Shown here: one piece after another, positions 31,298-39,499 of the stretch | Layout: every line of letters begins with the position of its first letter | How positions within the stretch are numbered: position 1 is the first letter of the stretch | From: Providencia alcalifaciens DSM 30120 | GTDB lineage: Bacteria > Pseudomonadota > Gammaproteobacteria > Enterobacterales > Enterobacteriaceae | Reading direction: 5' to 3' | DNA: 64,000 nt | Assembly: GCF_000173415.1 (NCBI RefSeq) | Contig: NZ_ABXW01000074.1 | Coordinates: forward strand, 38,121-102,120 | Translations under genes and position numbers: made by a program | The notes under the pieces: model-generated | Databases searched by the model: none | Told to the model about the DNA's origin: nothing | The model's input: only the letters and a program-made list of their open reading frames with translations

Positions 31298-31920
31298 GTC
31301 ATGTGCAATAGGATAACGATATTTTGATAATAAAGTAAGGCTGCACCTTTGAAGAGTGAATCAAGCAGTGTAATGAGGTTGATCCGTTTTTTAACATTTC
31401 AATGATTCATTTATTTCATTAATAAACAGTTTGTAAATCTTAAGTTACCGTAGCATTTGATTATTTATTTTAATCAATTTTGATTAAATTTAGGTTATTA
31501 AAAATTCATTCGAAATCATTGTGATGCTGACTTTACTTCATTAAAACCATTAAATGCTAATAATTTAATTAAACCTATTAAATCATAGAGATAATATGGA
31601 AATATATTAATTTCTGTGAGCAGTACGAATGTTTAAATGAGATATTTTAGATACACTACGGAATATAGCGATTAAACGCTTACGGAGGGATTTGACTGAG
31701 TTTTTAACTTTTTCAAGAATTAATAATCTTTTTCAATGGATTGATTTTGTTAAGTTTATTTTGATTGTGTCGAGTGTCTGGGCACATAAAAAATGCGTTA
31801 AATGCGATCTGTATAAAAGCTTAGTTTAGTAATCATTGGCGTTCGACGCAGATTGCAGTAGTATTGACAGGTCTCTTACAAAAAATTAACAAGCAAAATA
31901 CGCAAGTGAAGGAGAGGTTA
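31298..31920. other. Intergenic region between rluE and icd
   Basis: About 620 AT-rich bases, presumably with the icd promoters. A perfect 20-bp palindrome (TTTAATCAA-TT-TTGATTAAA) lies at 31469-31488. I see no gene here. The frame of icd is open up to 31864, but that stretch has no family similarity. Confidence 0.45.
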
Positions 31921-33174
31921 ATGGATAGCAAAGTAGTAGTTCCGGCAGAAGGCGCTAAAATTACCATTGATGCAAAAGGCAAATTACACGTTCCGAATAA
32001 CCCAATTATCCCTTTCATCGAAGGTGACGGTATTGGGGTTGATGTTACTCCTGCAATGCTGAAAGTTGTTGATGCAGCAGTAAAAAAAGCCTATAACGGC
32101 GAGCGTAAAATTTCTTGGATGGAAATTTATACGGGTGAAAAATCCACACAGTTATATGGTAAAGACGTCTGGTTACCACAAGAAACTCTCGATTTAATCC
32201 GCGACTATCGCGTTTCTATTAAAGGTCCATTAACCACACCAGTTGGTGGCGGTATTCGTTCCCTCAACGTTGCTCTTCGTCAACAGCTTGATTTATATAT
32301 CTGCTTACGTCCTGTACGTTACTACAAAGGCACGCCAAGCCCAGTTAAACAACCTGAACTCACTGACATGGTTATTTTCCGCGAAAACTCGGAAGATATT
32401 TATGCTGGTATTGAGTGGAAAGCTGGTAGTGCAGAAGCAGATAAAGTGATTAAATTCCTGCAAAATGAAATGGGTGTAACGAAAATTCGTTTCCCTCAAA
32501 ATTGCGGTATCGGTATTAAGCCATGTTCTGAAGAAGGGACTAAACGTTTAGTTCGCGCTGCGATTGAATATGCTATTGATAATAGCCGTGACTCAGTGAC
32601 TTTAGTTCATAAAGGCAACATTATGAAATTCACTGAAGGTGCATTTAAAGATTGGGGTTACCAGTTAGCACAAGAAGAATTTGGCGGTGAATTAATCGAT
32701 GGCGGTCCATGGGTTAAAATTAAAAATCCAAAAACAGGCAAAGATATCATTGTTAAAGATGTTATCGCAGATGCATTCTTACAGCAGATCCTGTTACGTC
32801 CAGCAGAGTATGATGTTATTGCGTGTATGAACCTGAACGGTGACTATATTTCTGATGCATTAGCCGCACAAGTTGGCGGTATCGGTATTGCACCAGGTGC
32901 AAACATCGGTTCTGAATGCGCACTATTCGAAGCAACTCACGGTACTGCACCTAAATATGCAGGCCAAGACAAAGTGAACCCAGGTTCTATCATCCTGTCT
33001 GCAGAGATGATGCTGCGCCATATGGGTTGGGTTGAAGCGGCAGACTTAATCGTTAAAGGTATGGAAGGCGCAATCGCGGCTAAGACTGTAACTTACGATT
33101 TCGAACGTCAATTAGAAGGCGCTAAATTACTGAAATGTAGCGAATTCGGCGACGCAATCATCAAACACATGTAA
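31921..33174 (+). CDS. icd: Isocitrate dehydrogenase (NADP+) Icd
   Basis: TCA-cycle enzyme converting isocitrate to 2-oxoglutarate. The phosphorylatable Ser lies in [11 protein letters not shown] near residue 113, with substrate and metal residues in [12 protein letters not shown] and [17 protein letters not shown]. Starting at 31921 with AAGGAGAGG upstream gives 417 residues, nearly the E. coli length. The last codons ([12 protein letters not shown]) lie at the prophage junction, so the 3' end may be phage-derived sequence that restores the gene. Confidence 0.97.
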   Translation: MDSKVVVPAEGAKITIDAKGKLHVPNNPIIPFIEGDGIGVDVTPAMLKVVDAAVKKAYNGERKISWMEIYTGEKSTQLYGKDVWLPQETLDLIRDYRVSIKGPLTTPVGGGIRSLNVALRQQLDLYICLRPVRYYKGTPSPVKQPELTDMVIFRENSEDIYAGIEWKAGSAEADKVIKFLQNEMGVTKIRFPQNCGIGIKPCSEEGTKRLVRAAIEYAIDNSRDSVTLVHKGNIMKFTEGAFKDWGYQLAQEEFGGELIDGGPWVKIKNPKTGKDIIVKDVIADAFLQQILLRPAEYDVIACMNLNGDYISDALAAQVGGIGIAPGANIGSECALFEATHGTAPKYAGQDKVNPGSIILSAEMMLRHMGWVEAADLIVKGMEGAIAAKTVTYDFERQLEGAKLLKCSEFGDAIIKHM

Positions 33175-33240
33175 TTTATTACGTAGTGTGATTAATAACG
33201 GGAGCCTAAAAACTCCCGTTTTCTTTTTGTTTAAATGAAC
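33060..33240. other. Inferred attL region at the icd 3' end
   Basis: The prophage begins directly after icd, with int pointing toward it. Phage 21 and e14 use the same target. The crossover core should lie in the last part of icd or just after it, but it cannot be delimited because attR is outside the window. Confidence 0.5.
33197..33228 (+). terminator. Rho-independent terminator after icd
   Basis: AACGGGAG pairs with CTCCCGTT (loop CCTAAAAA), followed by TTCTTTTT. Confidence 0.85.
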
Positions 33241-33242
33241 TG

Positions 33243-33277
33243 CTCCCCAAAACTCCCCCCAAAACTCCTCCCCAAAA
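33243..33277. repeat. Triple CTCCCCAAAA direct repeat between icd and int
   Basis: Three tandem imperfect copies of CTCCCC(CC)AAAA lie at the prophage edge just before the int stop codon. Clustered short direct repeats next to int often serve as arm-type integrase sites. That role is an inference. Confidence 0.4.
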
Positions 33278-33297
33278 TAGCTCAAAAAGCAGGCTAT

Positions 33298-34431
33298 TCA
33301 AATGGCAACAATTTGCCATTCCTTTCCTCGATCATCGTTATATTTATCCGTCATTTTTTGAGACTTATGCCCAAGTAGTTTCTGAGTATTAATCCCTTGT
33401 TCTCGATATAGTCTTTCAGATAAAGAACGTTGCTCATGAAAAGATGGTGCTGATTTTTCAGCCCAAGTTAACCCACATTTATCTCTAGCCTTCTTGAATG
33501 TTGTTGTTAATGTGTTTGCTGTAACTTGCTCACCTCGCTTGGCTTGTGAGGTTGTATGACGATAATGTATTAGGTATGGGCTAACAACAGAATCTCGACA
33601 TTGAGAAATAACTTGTTTAAGCGTCATGTTAATTGCGTCGCATCGAATTGAGAGAGGTATTGCTAATTTAGATCCAGTTTTCTCTTGTTCAATGTGTAAC
33701 ATATCATCCCAAATATCTGAAAATTTCATTTTCACGATATCACCAATCCGTTGACCGGTTACAATCGCTAGAAGCATACCGCATTGCAAATAAGGTGGAT
33801 GATTTTCTGCTTGTGCATAAATGACCTTCCACTCATCAAAATTTAAGCGCTCCCTTTTAATTCTATTTCTAGGTTGTTTGGTTGCAAGAGCAGGGTTATA
33901 ACCAGGAGGTACATGACCAAAATGTTGGGCTTCTTTAAATACATCAATTAAAACCATACGAACCACTTGAGCCATTCTGTCGTGTCCAAGCATTTTAACT
34001 TCATCGATAATTCTCGATATCTCTAATGCGGTAATATCCTTAAGAGATAGAGTTCCACAATGCTGTCTAAATAAATTTAAGGGTTTAATTTTTTGTTTAT
34101 ATGAGTTGAACTTAAGTTCTTGAGCATCAAGTCTATCTTTTTGCACTTCGAGATACTTATCTATCCAATTAGTTACGCTGATACCAAGCTTTTTATTTTT
34201 AATACCAGAAAGGCGGTCATTAATACTTAAAATTTGCTTTGTTTGTTGCTCTGCAATAATGGTGTTAGCTTGAGACGCAACCTGCGCAGCTTCTTCAGCA
34301 TCAGTGCCAAGGCTATGAAATGTGCCTGTTAATGGGTGCTTATATTGCCAATAAACTTTTCCATTTCTTTTATCTAGTTTGCAATATAAATTTGGAACAG
34401 TGATATTATGAGAACGAGGTCTTGCTGCCAT
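33298..34431 (-). CDS. int: Prophage tyrosine-recombinase integrase
   Basis: Site-specific recombinase that inserts and excises the prophage at icd. The N-terminal arm-binding domain resembles lambda-type Int (NLYCKLDKRNGKVYWQYKHP...LGTD). Catalytic residues are visible: Arg in TGQRIGDIVKMKFSDI, His and Arg in SFHEQRSLSERL, the second His in LLGHKSQ and the nucleophile Tyr in TDKYNDD. It has 377 residues. Its start overlaps the end of the xis-like gene, as in many lambdoid phages. Confidence 0.93.
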   Translation of the reverse strand: MAARPRSHNITVPNLYCKLDKRNGKVYWQYKHPLTGTFHSLGTDAEEAAQVASQANTIIAEQQTKQILSINDRLSGIKNKKLGISVTNWIDKYLEVQKDRLDAQELKFNSYKQKIKPLNLFRQHCGTLSLKDITALEISRIIDEVKMLGHDRMAQVVRMVLIDVFKEAQHFGHVPPGYNPALATKQPRNRIKRERLNFDEWKVIYAQAENHPPYLQCGMLLAIVTGQRIGDIVKMKFSDIWDDMLHIEQEKTGSKLAIPLSIRCDAINMTLKQVISQCRDSVVSPYLIHYRHTTSQAKRGEQVTANTLTTTFKKARDKCGLTWAEKSAPSFHEQRSLSERLYREQGINTQKLLGHKSQKMTDKYNDDRGKEWQIVAI

Positions 34432-34657
34432 CTGATAAGATCCTTAGCAATTTTTCATTTGAGTGGTTTGGTAATTGAGGTGTTGAAATAACCCCTACAT
34501 ACCTTGAATCACGATCTATCATCCACCGTTTACCTACTTTTAATGCCGGTGGAACCATCATATTTGCTTTGGCATACTTAATTAAAACTTGCTGGCTAGG
34601 AGCGTTATCACCAAATTCTAGTTGAGCCCATGTCGCTAGGTTAATCATTCTAGACAT
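34406..34657 (-). CDS. xis: Excisionase-like protein (Xis)
   Basis: Small winged-helix DNA-binding protein predicted to direct excision. The block KYAKANMMVPPALKVGKRWMIDRDSRYVG fits the Xis recognition-helix and wing pattern. The gene overlaps int by 26 nt. AGGAGG lies just upstream. Of two adjacent ATGs (34660 and 34657) the second has the better spacing. The stop of the preceding gene overlaps the start. Confidence 0.75.
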   Translation of the reverse strand: MSRMINLATWAQLEFGDNAPSQQVLIKYAKANMMVPPALKVGKRWMIDRDSRYVGVISTPQLPNHSNEKLLRILSDGSKTSFS

Positions 34658-34863
34658 CATAGCCTCCTGTGATATTTCTTTTCATTTTGGTCTTGCCTCA
34701 TCATTGATAAAATAGCTTTATCTGCAGTTTTACATGCATTTCTTATTTCAGCCTCAGTGCATGGTCTATTTTTTACACTTGCAGCTAACTTACCTAATTT
34801 AATATCAAATTCAGTTAATAATTGTTCCCCGGATACCCAAGAAATTAATTGTGGTTCTTTCAT
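34657..34863 (-). CDS. Small phage protein of unknown function (68 aa)
   Basis: I do not recognise this family. The sequence is mostly helical and charged (CTEAEIRNACKTADKAILSMMRQDQNEKKYHRRL). Its stop TGA overlaps the tandem ATGs of the xis-like gene, indicating translational coupling. No Shine-Dalgarno lies at normal distance. Instead the start codon sits in one arm of a 10-bp inverted repeat, suggesting that initiation is structurally controlled. Confidence 0.65.
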   Translation of the reverse strand: MKEPQLISWVSGEQLLTEFDIKLGKLAASVKNRPCTEAEIRNACKTADKAILSMMRQDQNEKKYHRRL

Positions 34864-34898
34864 GGTGGTTACTCATTGGTTTTGAATAAACCACCATG
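34861..34898 (-). repeat. Inverted repeat covering a start codon
   Basis: CATGGTGGTT (34861-34870) and AACCACCATG (34889-34898) are perfect reverse complements with 18 nt between. The start codon of the 68-residue gene lies inside the distal arm in the transcript. Confidence 0.6.
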
Positions 34899-34917
34899 TT
34901 AATTATTACTAAAAAAC

Positions 34918-34946
34918 AAAACTGATTAAGCTTAATCAATTTTTAT
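34918..34946. repeat. Palindromic element A, left copy
   Basis: ACTGATTA-AGCT-TAATCAATTTTTA, a 16-bp palindrome flanked by A- and T-runs. A near-identical element lies at 40758-40786. Confidence 0.6.
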
Positions 34947-35106
34947 CAGGTATAACCGAGTCTACCGGGTAACACTCTGCGATTTTTCCTTTGCCAGCTT
35001 CAATTTCCCTATCGATTAAACAATTAATTTCATTAGGATAGATATAGCCATATGGCTCAAACTGACAATTCATTGCACTACATATTAGTAAAAATAAACC
35101 AAACAT
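34936..35106 (-). CDS. Small cysteine-containing phage protein (56 aa)
   Basis: Short ORF with a hydrophobic N-terminus (MFGLFLLICSAMNCQFEPYG) and two further cysteines (ENTINCLID-like and AECYPVDSV regions). It may be membrane-associated or exported. GGTGGGA lies 5 nt upstream of the ATG, and the ATG shares one base with the stop of the preceding small gene. Coupling and codon continuity support a real gene. Function unknown. Confidence 0.65.
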   Translation of the reverse strand: MFGLFLLICSAMNCQFEPYGYIYPNEINCLIDREIEAGKGKIAECYPVDSVIPDKN

Positions 35107-35273
35107 TATTTCCCACCTTGTTGTTTCGATACCGGTGGCTGTATTTCAATTTTGATATTTGCCGGCAAATCGTAGGAGACTTTGCAACGGCGATCAGTTG
35201 AAATAAAACCGTACGATCCATCAGGTAAGATAATTTTCACTTCCTGGTCTTTTTGATGTACATGTCTTAGCAT
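35106..35273 (-). CDS. Small phage protein (55 aa)
   Basis: Starts MLRHVHQKDQEVKIILPDG and ends PVSKQQGGK. The centre (YGFISTDRRCKVSYDLPANIKIEIQ) looks like a small beta-rich domain. Its start is the ATG of a GGGGCAAGACCAATG cassette, and it overlaps the end of the HNH gene and the start of the next gene. Function unknown. Confidence 0.65.
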   Translation of the reverse strand: MLRHVHQKDQEVKIILPDGSYGFISTDRRCKVSYDLPANIKIEIQPPVSKQQGGK

Positions 35274-35860
35274 TGGTCTTGCCCCTTATTTTCTATGCTT
35301 CTAATTGCAATTTTAATTTTAGCCAATTGCAAGATAGCCGGTTTATATTCAGCTGATACACCAGAAAAGAAGCGGTTCATTACTCCATGCTCTGGTTTAG
35401 TGATCATCATTAAATTCTCAATGGTACAGTTTAATGGGTTGCCATCTATGAATTTGATAACATGACCTTTGGGTATCTTTCCGTTACTCTTTTCCCATAG
35501 CAAAATATGTTTAAATTTCCACTTGCTCGGTAAGCCTATTTTTACTTTGATATATCCAGTTGTAGCTATGACTTCTGCGCCAATTTCATGGCGGTTATGA
35601 GGAATATGATTCTTTTTAAAAGATCCTGAATTTGCCCCCTTTAAACCCTTAATACCTTTATTGGCGGGTATATGACCTTTAATAAACACTCCAGACCTAC
35701 CAGTTTTCAATTTAAGGCTTTTACGTAACCCATTGATCATGTCTTTTGAGCGAGTGGTACCAAACTGGCTATTAAAGTTAATGGTGAGTTGAGGGAGCGA
35801 TAATAGGTAGTTTTTACGCATCCAATCACGCATTTCTTCGTTATAAGAAAATCGGCTCAT
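35267..35860 (-). CDS. HNH-type (putative homing) endonuclease-like protein
   Basis: The C-terminal half carries an HNH_3-like block, FKHILLWEKSNGKIPKGHVIKFIDGNPLNCTIENLMMI. The usual NHxDGN metal/catalytic position reads KFIDGN here, so activity is uncertain. The N-terminal part (MRKNYLLSLPQLTINFNSQFG...MINGLRKSLKLKTGR) looks like a helix-turn-helix, and AANKG-like NUMOD motifs (IPANKGIKGLKGANSGSFKKNHIPHNRH) are evident. This layout is typical of free-standing phage HNH genes inserted among early genes. Its stop lies inside the next gene. Confidence 0.75.
   Translation of the reverse strand: MSRFSYNEEMRDWMRKNYLLSLPQLTINFNSQFGTTRSKDMINGLRKSLKLKTGRSGVFIKGHIPANKGIKGLKGANSGSFKKNHIPHNRHEIGAEVIATTGYIKVKIGLPSKWKFKHILLWEKSNGKIPKGHVIKFIDGNPLNCTIENLMMITKPEHGVMNRFFSGVSAEYKPAILQLAKIKIAIRSIENKGQDQC
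35271..35285 (-). promoter_or_regulatory. Translation-start cassette, copy 1
   Basis: GGGGCAAGACCAATG on the minus strand. It doubles as the codons for the C-terminal GQDQC of the HNH protein. Confidence 0.7.
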
Positions 35861-36087
35861 TTTTTAACTTCCAGATAATTAGGGGCGTCTTTAATACGTC
35901 CTTCACTAGCCATACGCTTAACACTAATCGCCAACTGCCCATTATTTACAATTTGTGATGCAACTGCGGATAAAGCCTTTGCGCGTCCAATTTCCTCTTT
36001 AAGTTCTTCCCCTTTAAGATCTTCATCAGACAGCCTTTCCAATTGCATGAACAAGTAGTTATGTAAATCTTCTAGGTTATTTTTCAT
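35857..36087 (-). CDS. Phage protein of unknown function (76 aa)
   Basis: Helical protein, MKNNLEDLHNYLFMQLERLSDEDLKGEELKEEIGRAK..., of a type common in lambdoid and Mu-like early regions. No function is assigned. The ATG at 36087 is preferred. The frame is open for 20 more codons, but those codons span a palindrome and the upstream gene end. It overlaps the HNH start by 4 nt. Confidence 0.65.
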   Translation of the reverse strand: MKNNLEDLHNYLFMQLERLSDEDLKGEELKEEIGRAKALSAVASQIVNNGQLAISVKRMASEGRIKDAPNYLEVKK

Positions 36088-36098
36088 AATAAATACAC

Positions 36099-36112
36099 CG
36101 TGACATGTCACG
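36099..36112. repeat. 14-bp palindrome, copy 1
   Basis: CGTGACATGTCACG, a perfect palindrome between two early genes. The identical 14-mer recurs at 41186-41199. Confidence 0.6.
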
Positions 36113-36292
36113 TTAGTGAATAACTGCCGTTGATGTTGGGTAACCAAGCTGAAGTAATACGGCTTTTTTTACCATTGATAGCGTATGTTCTTCTTGGGTT
36201 GTCACATGCTCAGTTGTATCTGTAGACCACTCTACGCTGCACTTATTGCTTGCTTCATCGTGAGTAATAATCACTTCAAGTTTCATAGCCAT
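36113..36292 (-). CDS. Small phage protein (59 aa)
   Basis: Starts MAMKLEVIITHDEASNKCSV and ends QLGYPTSTAVIH. The ATG at 36292 has AGGAGAG at good distance. It fills the gap between the Gp157-type gene and the 76-residue gene on the same strand. Function unknown. Confidence 0.65.
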   Translation of the reverse strand: MAMKLEVIITHDEASNKCSVEWSTDTTEHVTTQEEHTLSMVKKAVLLQLGYPTSTAVIH

Positions 36293-36336
36293 AATGTCTC
36301 TCCTGATAATGCGCCCAGTAATGGGCGCTATAGGTA

Positions 36337-36837
36337 TTAACGAACCATCAATGAACGGTCACCAGTTTCCAAGTGAGCACCGGGAACGTCGATGCCGTTT
36401 TCGATAGCCTCTTTAATGGCTTTTTTGTCGGGTGCCGTAATGGTTTGAACATCGACTAGCTCATTAGGCAGTGCATCTTCATTATCAATGATGACTCGAA
36501 CAACACCAGCGCGAGCCGTGAATGTGTTTTTAGTTGTTTTTAACTTGTCCAAGCCTGAAGTTAACAAGCAATCCAAGGCATATTTTTTCAGGCTCTTAAC
36601 CTGATTTTCGAATGACTTTTTACGGTCTGCCAGACGTTTGGATTCTTCATCCAGTGTCTTGGCTTGCCCTTCTAAATTACGGGCATGAAGCATAATTGCA
36701 TCGAGCTTATCGCCTAGTTCACCTTCGATACCAACCAACGTATCGGCGATATCTTCCGCGGTAAATTCACCAGTTTCGACGAGTTGTTGTAATTTGCTGT
36801 AGTCAGCAGCCATTGCAATAGCAGTTGTTTTGGTCAT
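36337..36837 (-). CDS. Siphovirus Gp157-family protein
   Basis: Matches the Gp157 pattern: IADTLVGIEGELGDKLDAIMLHARNLEGQAKTLDEE..., a long coiled coil (about residues 25-100), then a beta-rich C-terminus with VVRVIIDNEDALPNEL and a Lys-rich KKAIKEAIENG segment. The family is found beside recombination genes of siphoviruses and was linked to phage resistance in streptococci. Its biochemical role is unclear. The ATG at 36837 overlaps the TAA of the upstream SSAP-type gene by one base. Confidence 0.8.
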   Translation of the reverse strand: MTKTTAIAMAADYSKLQQLVETGEFTAEDIADTLVGIEGELGDKLDAIMLHARNLEGQAKTLDEESKRLADRKKSFENQVKSLKKYALDCLLTSGLDKLKTTKNTFTARAGVVRVIIDNEDALPNELVDVQTITAPDKKAIKEAIENGIDVPGAHLETGDRSLMVR

Positions 36838-38843
36838 TAGATTGCCTCTTCTTTTTGTTTCAGTTGGTCTAAACACTCATCTTCAATTTCTTTTAATCTG
36901 CGAAGACGACCGTTTAAATATTTTTCATATTCAGTATCACCACGTTGTTTAGCTAATTTAGCGTGGGTTGAGATTTCACGGGTAAGGGTTGAAGTAATAC
37001 CACGTAATTCGTTTGCGGTGACAGCACTGCGCATAGTCTCAGTGTGTCGAGTGAATTTCTCGTCTAACTCTTTACGAACGCGAGTTGTATCTTCGGCATT
37101 GTCTGTCGCTGCTTTGATTTCATACTCGAGTTTATTGCTTGCAACATATTCAGGGTTATCGTGCATTCCCATAAACACATCAGAACTGAATCCAAGCATC
37201 GATAATGCTTTCTTAATTGCATCGGTGAGTGATTTTTTAATTACTTCACTGTCGACTTTGATACCGTAATTAGTTTGGTATCGATAAGGTGTGGCGCCGT
37301 AACTTTCGAATTCACCGCGTAATCCACGTTCAGTGTTGTACCAGAACTTAATTTTGAGTGAATGGTTCTGTTCACAAAATAATGAACCATCACTATCACG
37401 TAAAAATTTAGTTGCCACTTGTTTATTACGTTCATCGAGAACAGGTTCTACGAGTGGCTTTCCATCAATGAACTTTTCTTCAATAACTTCATATCCCCAT
37501 CCTTCACCGATAGGACCAAAGATTTCAGTCGCACGCATAAACATGTAAGTGCTGTTAATGCTGGTACCAGTAAATCCCATCCCCTCTAAAGGCTTGGTAA
37601 ATCGTGCGTCAGTGCGCTGTACGCGCTTCCAAATGCTGAGGTGGTCGTTATTGCCTTCGAGTACTTCAGCGATAACTGTTGCACGATGTTCAAAATCATC
37701 TTGCTCAGCAATGACAGTGGAAATTGGTTTAGTAACCGCTGGTGTTTCTTTAGTTTCAATAGCAACGCTCTCCGGTTCTTTTTCTTCTTTAGCCGGTGTT
37801 TCTTTTTTCTTGTTGCTGCGTCTAGTTTTTTCTTTGGTAACGGGCTCTTTGGGATCTTCATCATTAGCCGGTTTAGTACCTAAGTTATCAACTGAAAAAC
37901 GACCATTACCTAAGGATGTTACTTTTGGATTTTCGGTACCAAGTTTTGCATCGATAAACGCTTTACGGGCATTGGCATCATCAAATAATTCAGGCTTCTC
38001 TCGTGCCTCAGTCACTAATGCAAAGATGTTTTCGCGCGGTATATCGAGAACGCTAGGGAGTGTGCGCAAGTCCATTGATAAACGTTTCCATGCTTTATCT
38101 TCAGCTGCCATTAATTCTTTAGCTTTACGGATATCAGCACTACGGATAGCGTCAAAATCAACATCACCAATTAATGCAAGGGCAACCTCCATATCAATCG
38201 TGGCGTAGTCACGTTTAAGAATTGACTCATCGTTTTCACTTTTTGTTGCGGAGATCACTTCCGGCTTAGGTTCTTCTTTCAAATAACTTTTACCTAGGGC
38301 GGTAGCATCTTCAATGGTGATTTCATCATCAGCGAACTCAGAAACGGCTTGTGCAATTTCGATAGTTTGTTCTGCATCCATCGTGCATACAGCACTGATT
38401 TTAGCCAGCCCTTTACCGATATTACGGATTTTTGGCTGATCGCTACCTTCGTGCACGAATTTGATGGCTTGGCTATATTCCGCATCTGTAAACTGAGTCT
38501 TGCCATATAGCAGGGTTGCAGCAATACGAACCATTGGCGCTAATTTATTAAAGTCTTTATAAACGATAGGCTGCCAGCTAGTGCCGTTAAATTCATTTTG
38601 AGAAGCAAAGGCTTCATCAAATTCACCGATGGCAGGACGAGGAGACCCCAGAGTATCTTCACAGATCAACGGCTCGTCAGTATTGAAGCTATCCATAGAT
38701 TCTGGATAAGCTTCTGACAGTTTGATCATTGCTGATGCGCTAGCTAGCTTTTCGTTAGTTGCATTTAAAGCGATAGTTAATGGTACCGCGCCATTTGTAC
38801 GAGCCTCAGACGTTGGCTCAAATACACAGATAAAAGTTTTCAT
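36837..38843 (-). CDS. Large recombination protein with C-terminal Rad52/Sak-like annealing domain (inferred)
   Basis: 668 residues in three parts. Residues 1-330 hold no domain I can name with certainty; the layout is reminiscent of the long non-nuclease N-terminus of RecE. Residues about 335-390 are a low-complexity Lys/Glu/Pro linker. Residues about 395-570 show a single-strand-annealing-protein pattern (IWKRVQRTDARFTK, MFMRATEIFGPIGEGWGYEV, TDAIKKALSMLGFSSDVFMG), followed by a helical tail. It is probably the phage recombinase. The ATG is in a GAGGCAAGACCAATG cassette. Assignment to the Rad52/Sak superfamily is inference from pattern, not a search. Confidence 0.55.
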   Translation of the reverse strand: MKTFICVFEPTSEARTNGAVPLTIALNATNEKLASASAMIKLSEAYPESMDSFNTDEPLICEDTLGSPRPAIGEFDEAFASQNEFNGTSWQPIVYKDFNKLAPMVRIAATLLYGKTQFTDAEYSQAIKFVHEGSDQPKIRNIGKGLAKISAVCTMDAEQTIEIAQAVSEFADDEITIEDATALGKSYLKEEPKPEVISATKSENDESILKRDYATIDMEVALALIGDVDFDAIRSADIRKAKELMAAEDKAWKRLSMDLRTLPSVLDIPRENIFALVTEAREKPELFDDANARKAFIDAKLGTENPKVTSLGNGRFSVDNLGTKPANDEDPKEPVTKEKTRRSNKKKETPAKEEKEPESVAIETKETPAVTKPISTVIAEQDDFEHRATVIAEVLEGNNDHLSIWKRVQRTDARFTKPLEGMGFTGTSINSTYMFMRATEIFGPIGEGWGYEVIEEKFIDGKPLVEPVLDERNKQVATKFLRDSDGSLFCEQNHSLKIKFWYNTERGLRGEFESYGATPYRYQTNYGIKVDSEVIKKSLTDAIKKALSMLGFSSDVFMGMHDNPEYVASNKLEYEIKAATDNAEDTTRVRKELDEKFTRHTETMRSAVTANELRGITSTLTREISTHAKLAKQRGDTEYEKYLNGRLRRLKEIEDECLDQLKQKEEAI

Positions 38844-38857
38844 TGGTCTTGCCTCTT
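38841..38857 (-). promoter_or_regulatory. Translation-start cassette, copy 2
   Basis: AAGAGGCAAGACCAATG on the minus strand, containing the start codon of the 668-residue gene. Confidence 0.75.
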
Positions 38858-39188
38858 AATAAGGGATTTCTTCGTCAATTTTAGAAATGGGCTTGCCTTC
38901 TAAACAAAGCAGCATCTGGATCTGGTCTTCCAGTAAGCTGGACTTCACTTGCGCATCAGTAAGTATTTTGTTTTGTTCTGCGCGTAAGGACTCAATTTCA
39001 GCATTCACTAACTGTTCAGTACTTAGCTCTTGAAATGGAATTTCAACGGTATGCTCAGATACAACGAAACCTAAACCTGACTCCATATCGTATTTGAATG
39101 GGAGTGGTCGGTATCGATATGAACCGTCGAATTGCTTTTGTGCATGAATGTAAAGGGTGACACTTAGGGTTTTAGGTTGTGCTTTCAT
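38856..39188 (-). CDS. Phage protein of unknown function (110 aa)
   Basis: First full gene of the left operon. It begins MKAQPKTLSVTLYIHAQKQFDG, a probable beta-rich domain, then a helical coiled C-terminus (VNAEIESLRAEQNKILTDAQVKSSLLEDQIQ). AAGGAG lies 5 nt upstream of the ATG. It lacks an arginine-rich motif, so it does not look like an N antiterminator. Function unknown. Confidence 0.7.
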   Translation of the reverse strand: MKAQPKTLSVTLYIHAQKQFDGSYRYRPLPFKYDMESGLGFVVSEHTVEIPFQELSTEQLVNAEIESLRAEQNKILTDAQVKSSLLEDQIQMLLCLEGKPISKIDEEIPY

Positions 39189-39225
39189 AGCAGCTCCTTT
39201 AAAATAACTGTGATCAGTGATTTAT

Positions 39226-39242
39226 CATTGGTCTTGCCTCTT
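39226..39242 (-). promoter_or_regulatory. Translation-start cassette, copy 3 (mini-ORF)
   Basis: AAGAGGCAAGACCAATG on the minus strand, opening only the four-codon ORF MINH before a stop. It lies 38 nt upstream of the next start codon. It is either a relic or a minimal leader ORF. Confidence 0.6.
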
Positions 39243-39304
39243 CTAGCGTTTGGTCGCGCTAGTAGAATTCTCGGTTAGCTTTGGTCGGCGACCCGAGGTA
39301 AAGG

Positions 39305-39328
39305 AACCCACTTCGGTGGGTTTTTTTA
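39305..39328 (+). terminator. Plus-oriented intrinsic terminator inside the pL leader
   Basis: AACCCAC-TTCG-GTGGGTT followed by seven T residues reads as a terminator only on the plus strand, against pL transcription. It would end an antisense transcript, if one exists. Confidence 0.7.
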
Positions 39329-39499
39329 CGTCTGTAAATCAATGCCCGTCTTTCCGAGCTGTCAGGTCTTGCCTTGTAGATTTGGTCGGTAACTAATTAA
39401 ACTCCCTGGTATTGCAAAAATTCACTGTTATGTCGTGGTAATCTTGAAAGGTCGCGATGAGAGCTTTGGTTCTCCTCCGACATAACATCAAAACTAAAT

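Noticed and set aside
31469..31488. 20-bp palindrome TTTAATCAATTTTGATTAAA upstream of icd as an FNR site
   Set aside because: The half-sites are in the reverse order to the FNR consensus (ATCAA...TTGAT), so it is only listed as a palindrome in AT-rich DNA.
37018..38208. Plus-strand frames of up to 219 codons opposite the 668-residue phage gene
   Set aside because: Ser/Leu-rich shadow translations of the opposite strand. The minus-strand gene has a proper start cassette and recognisable domain pattern.
39243..39300. tRNA-like look of the hairpins near 39244-39297
   Set aside because: No CCA-end acceptor, T-loop or anticodon arm could be assembled. Treated as leader RNA structure.
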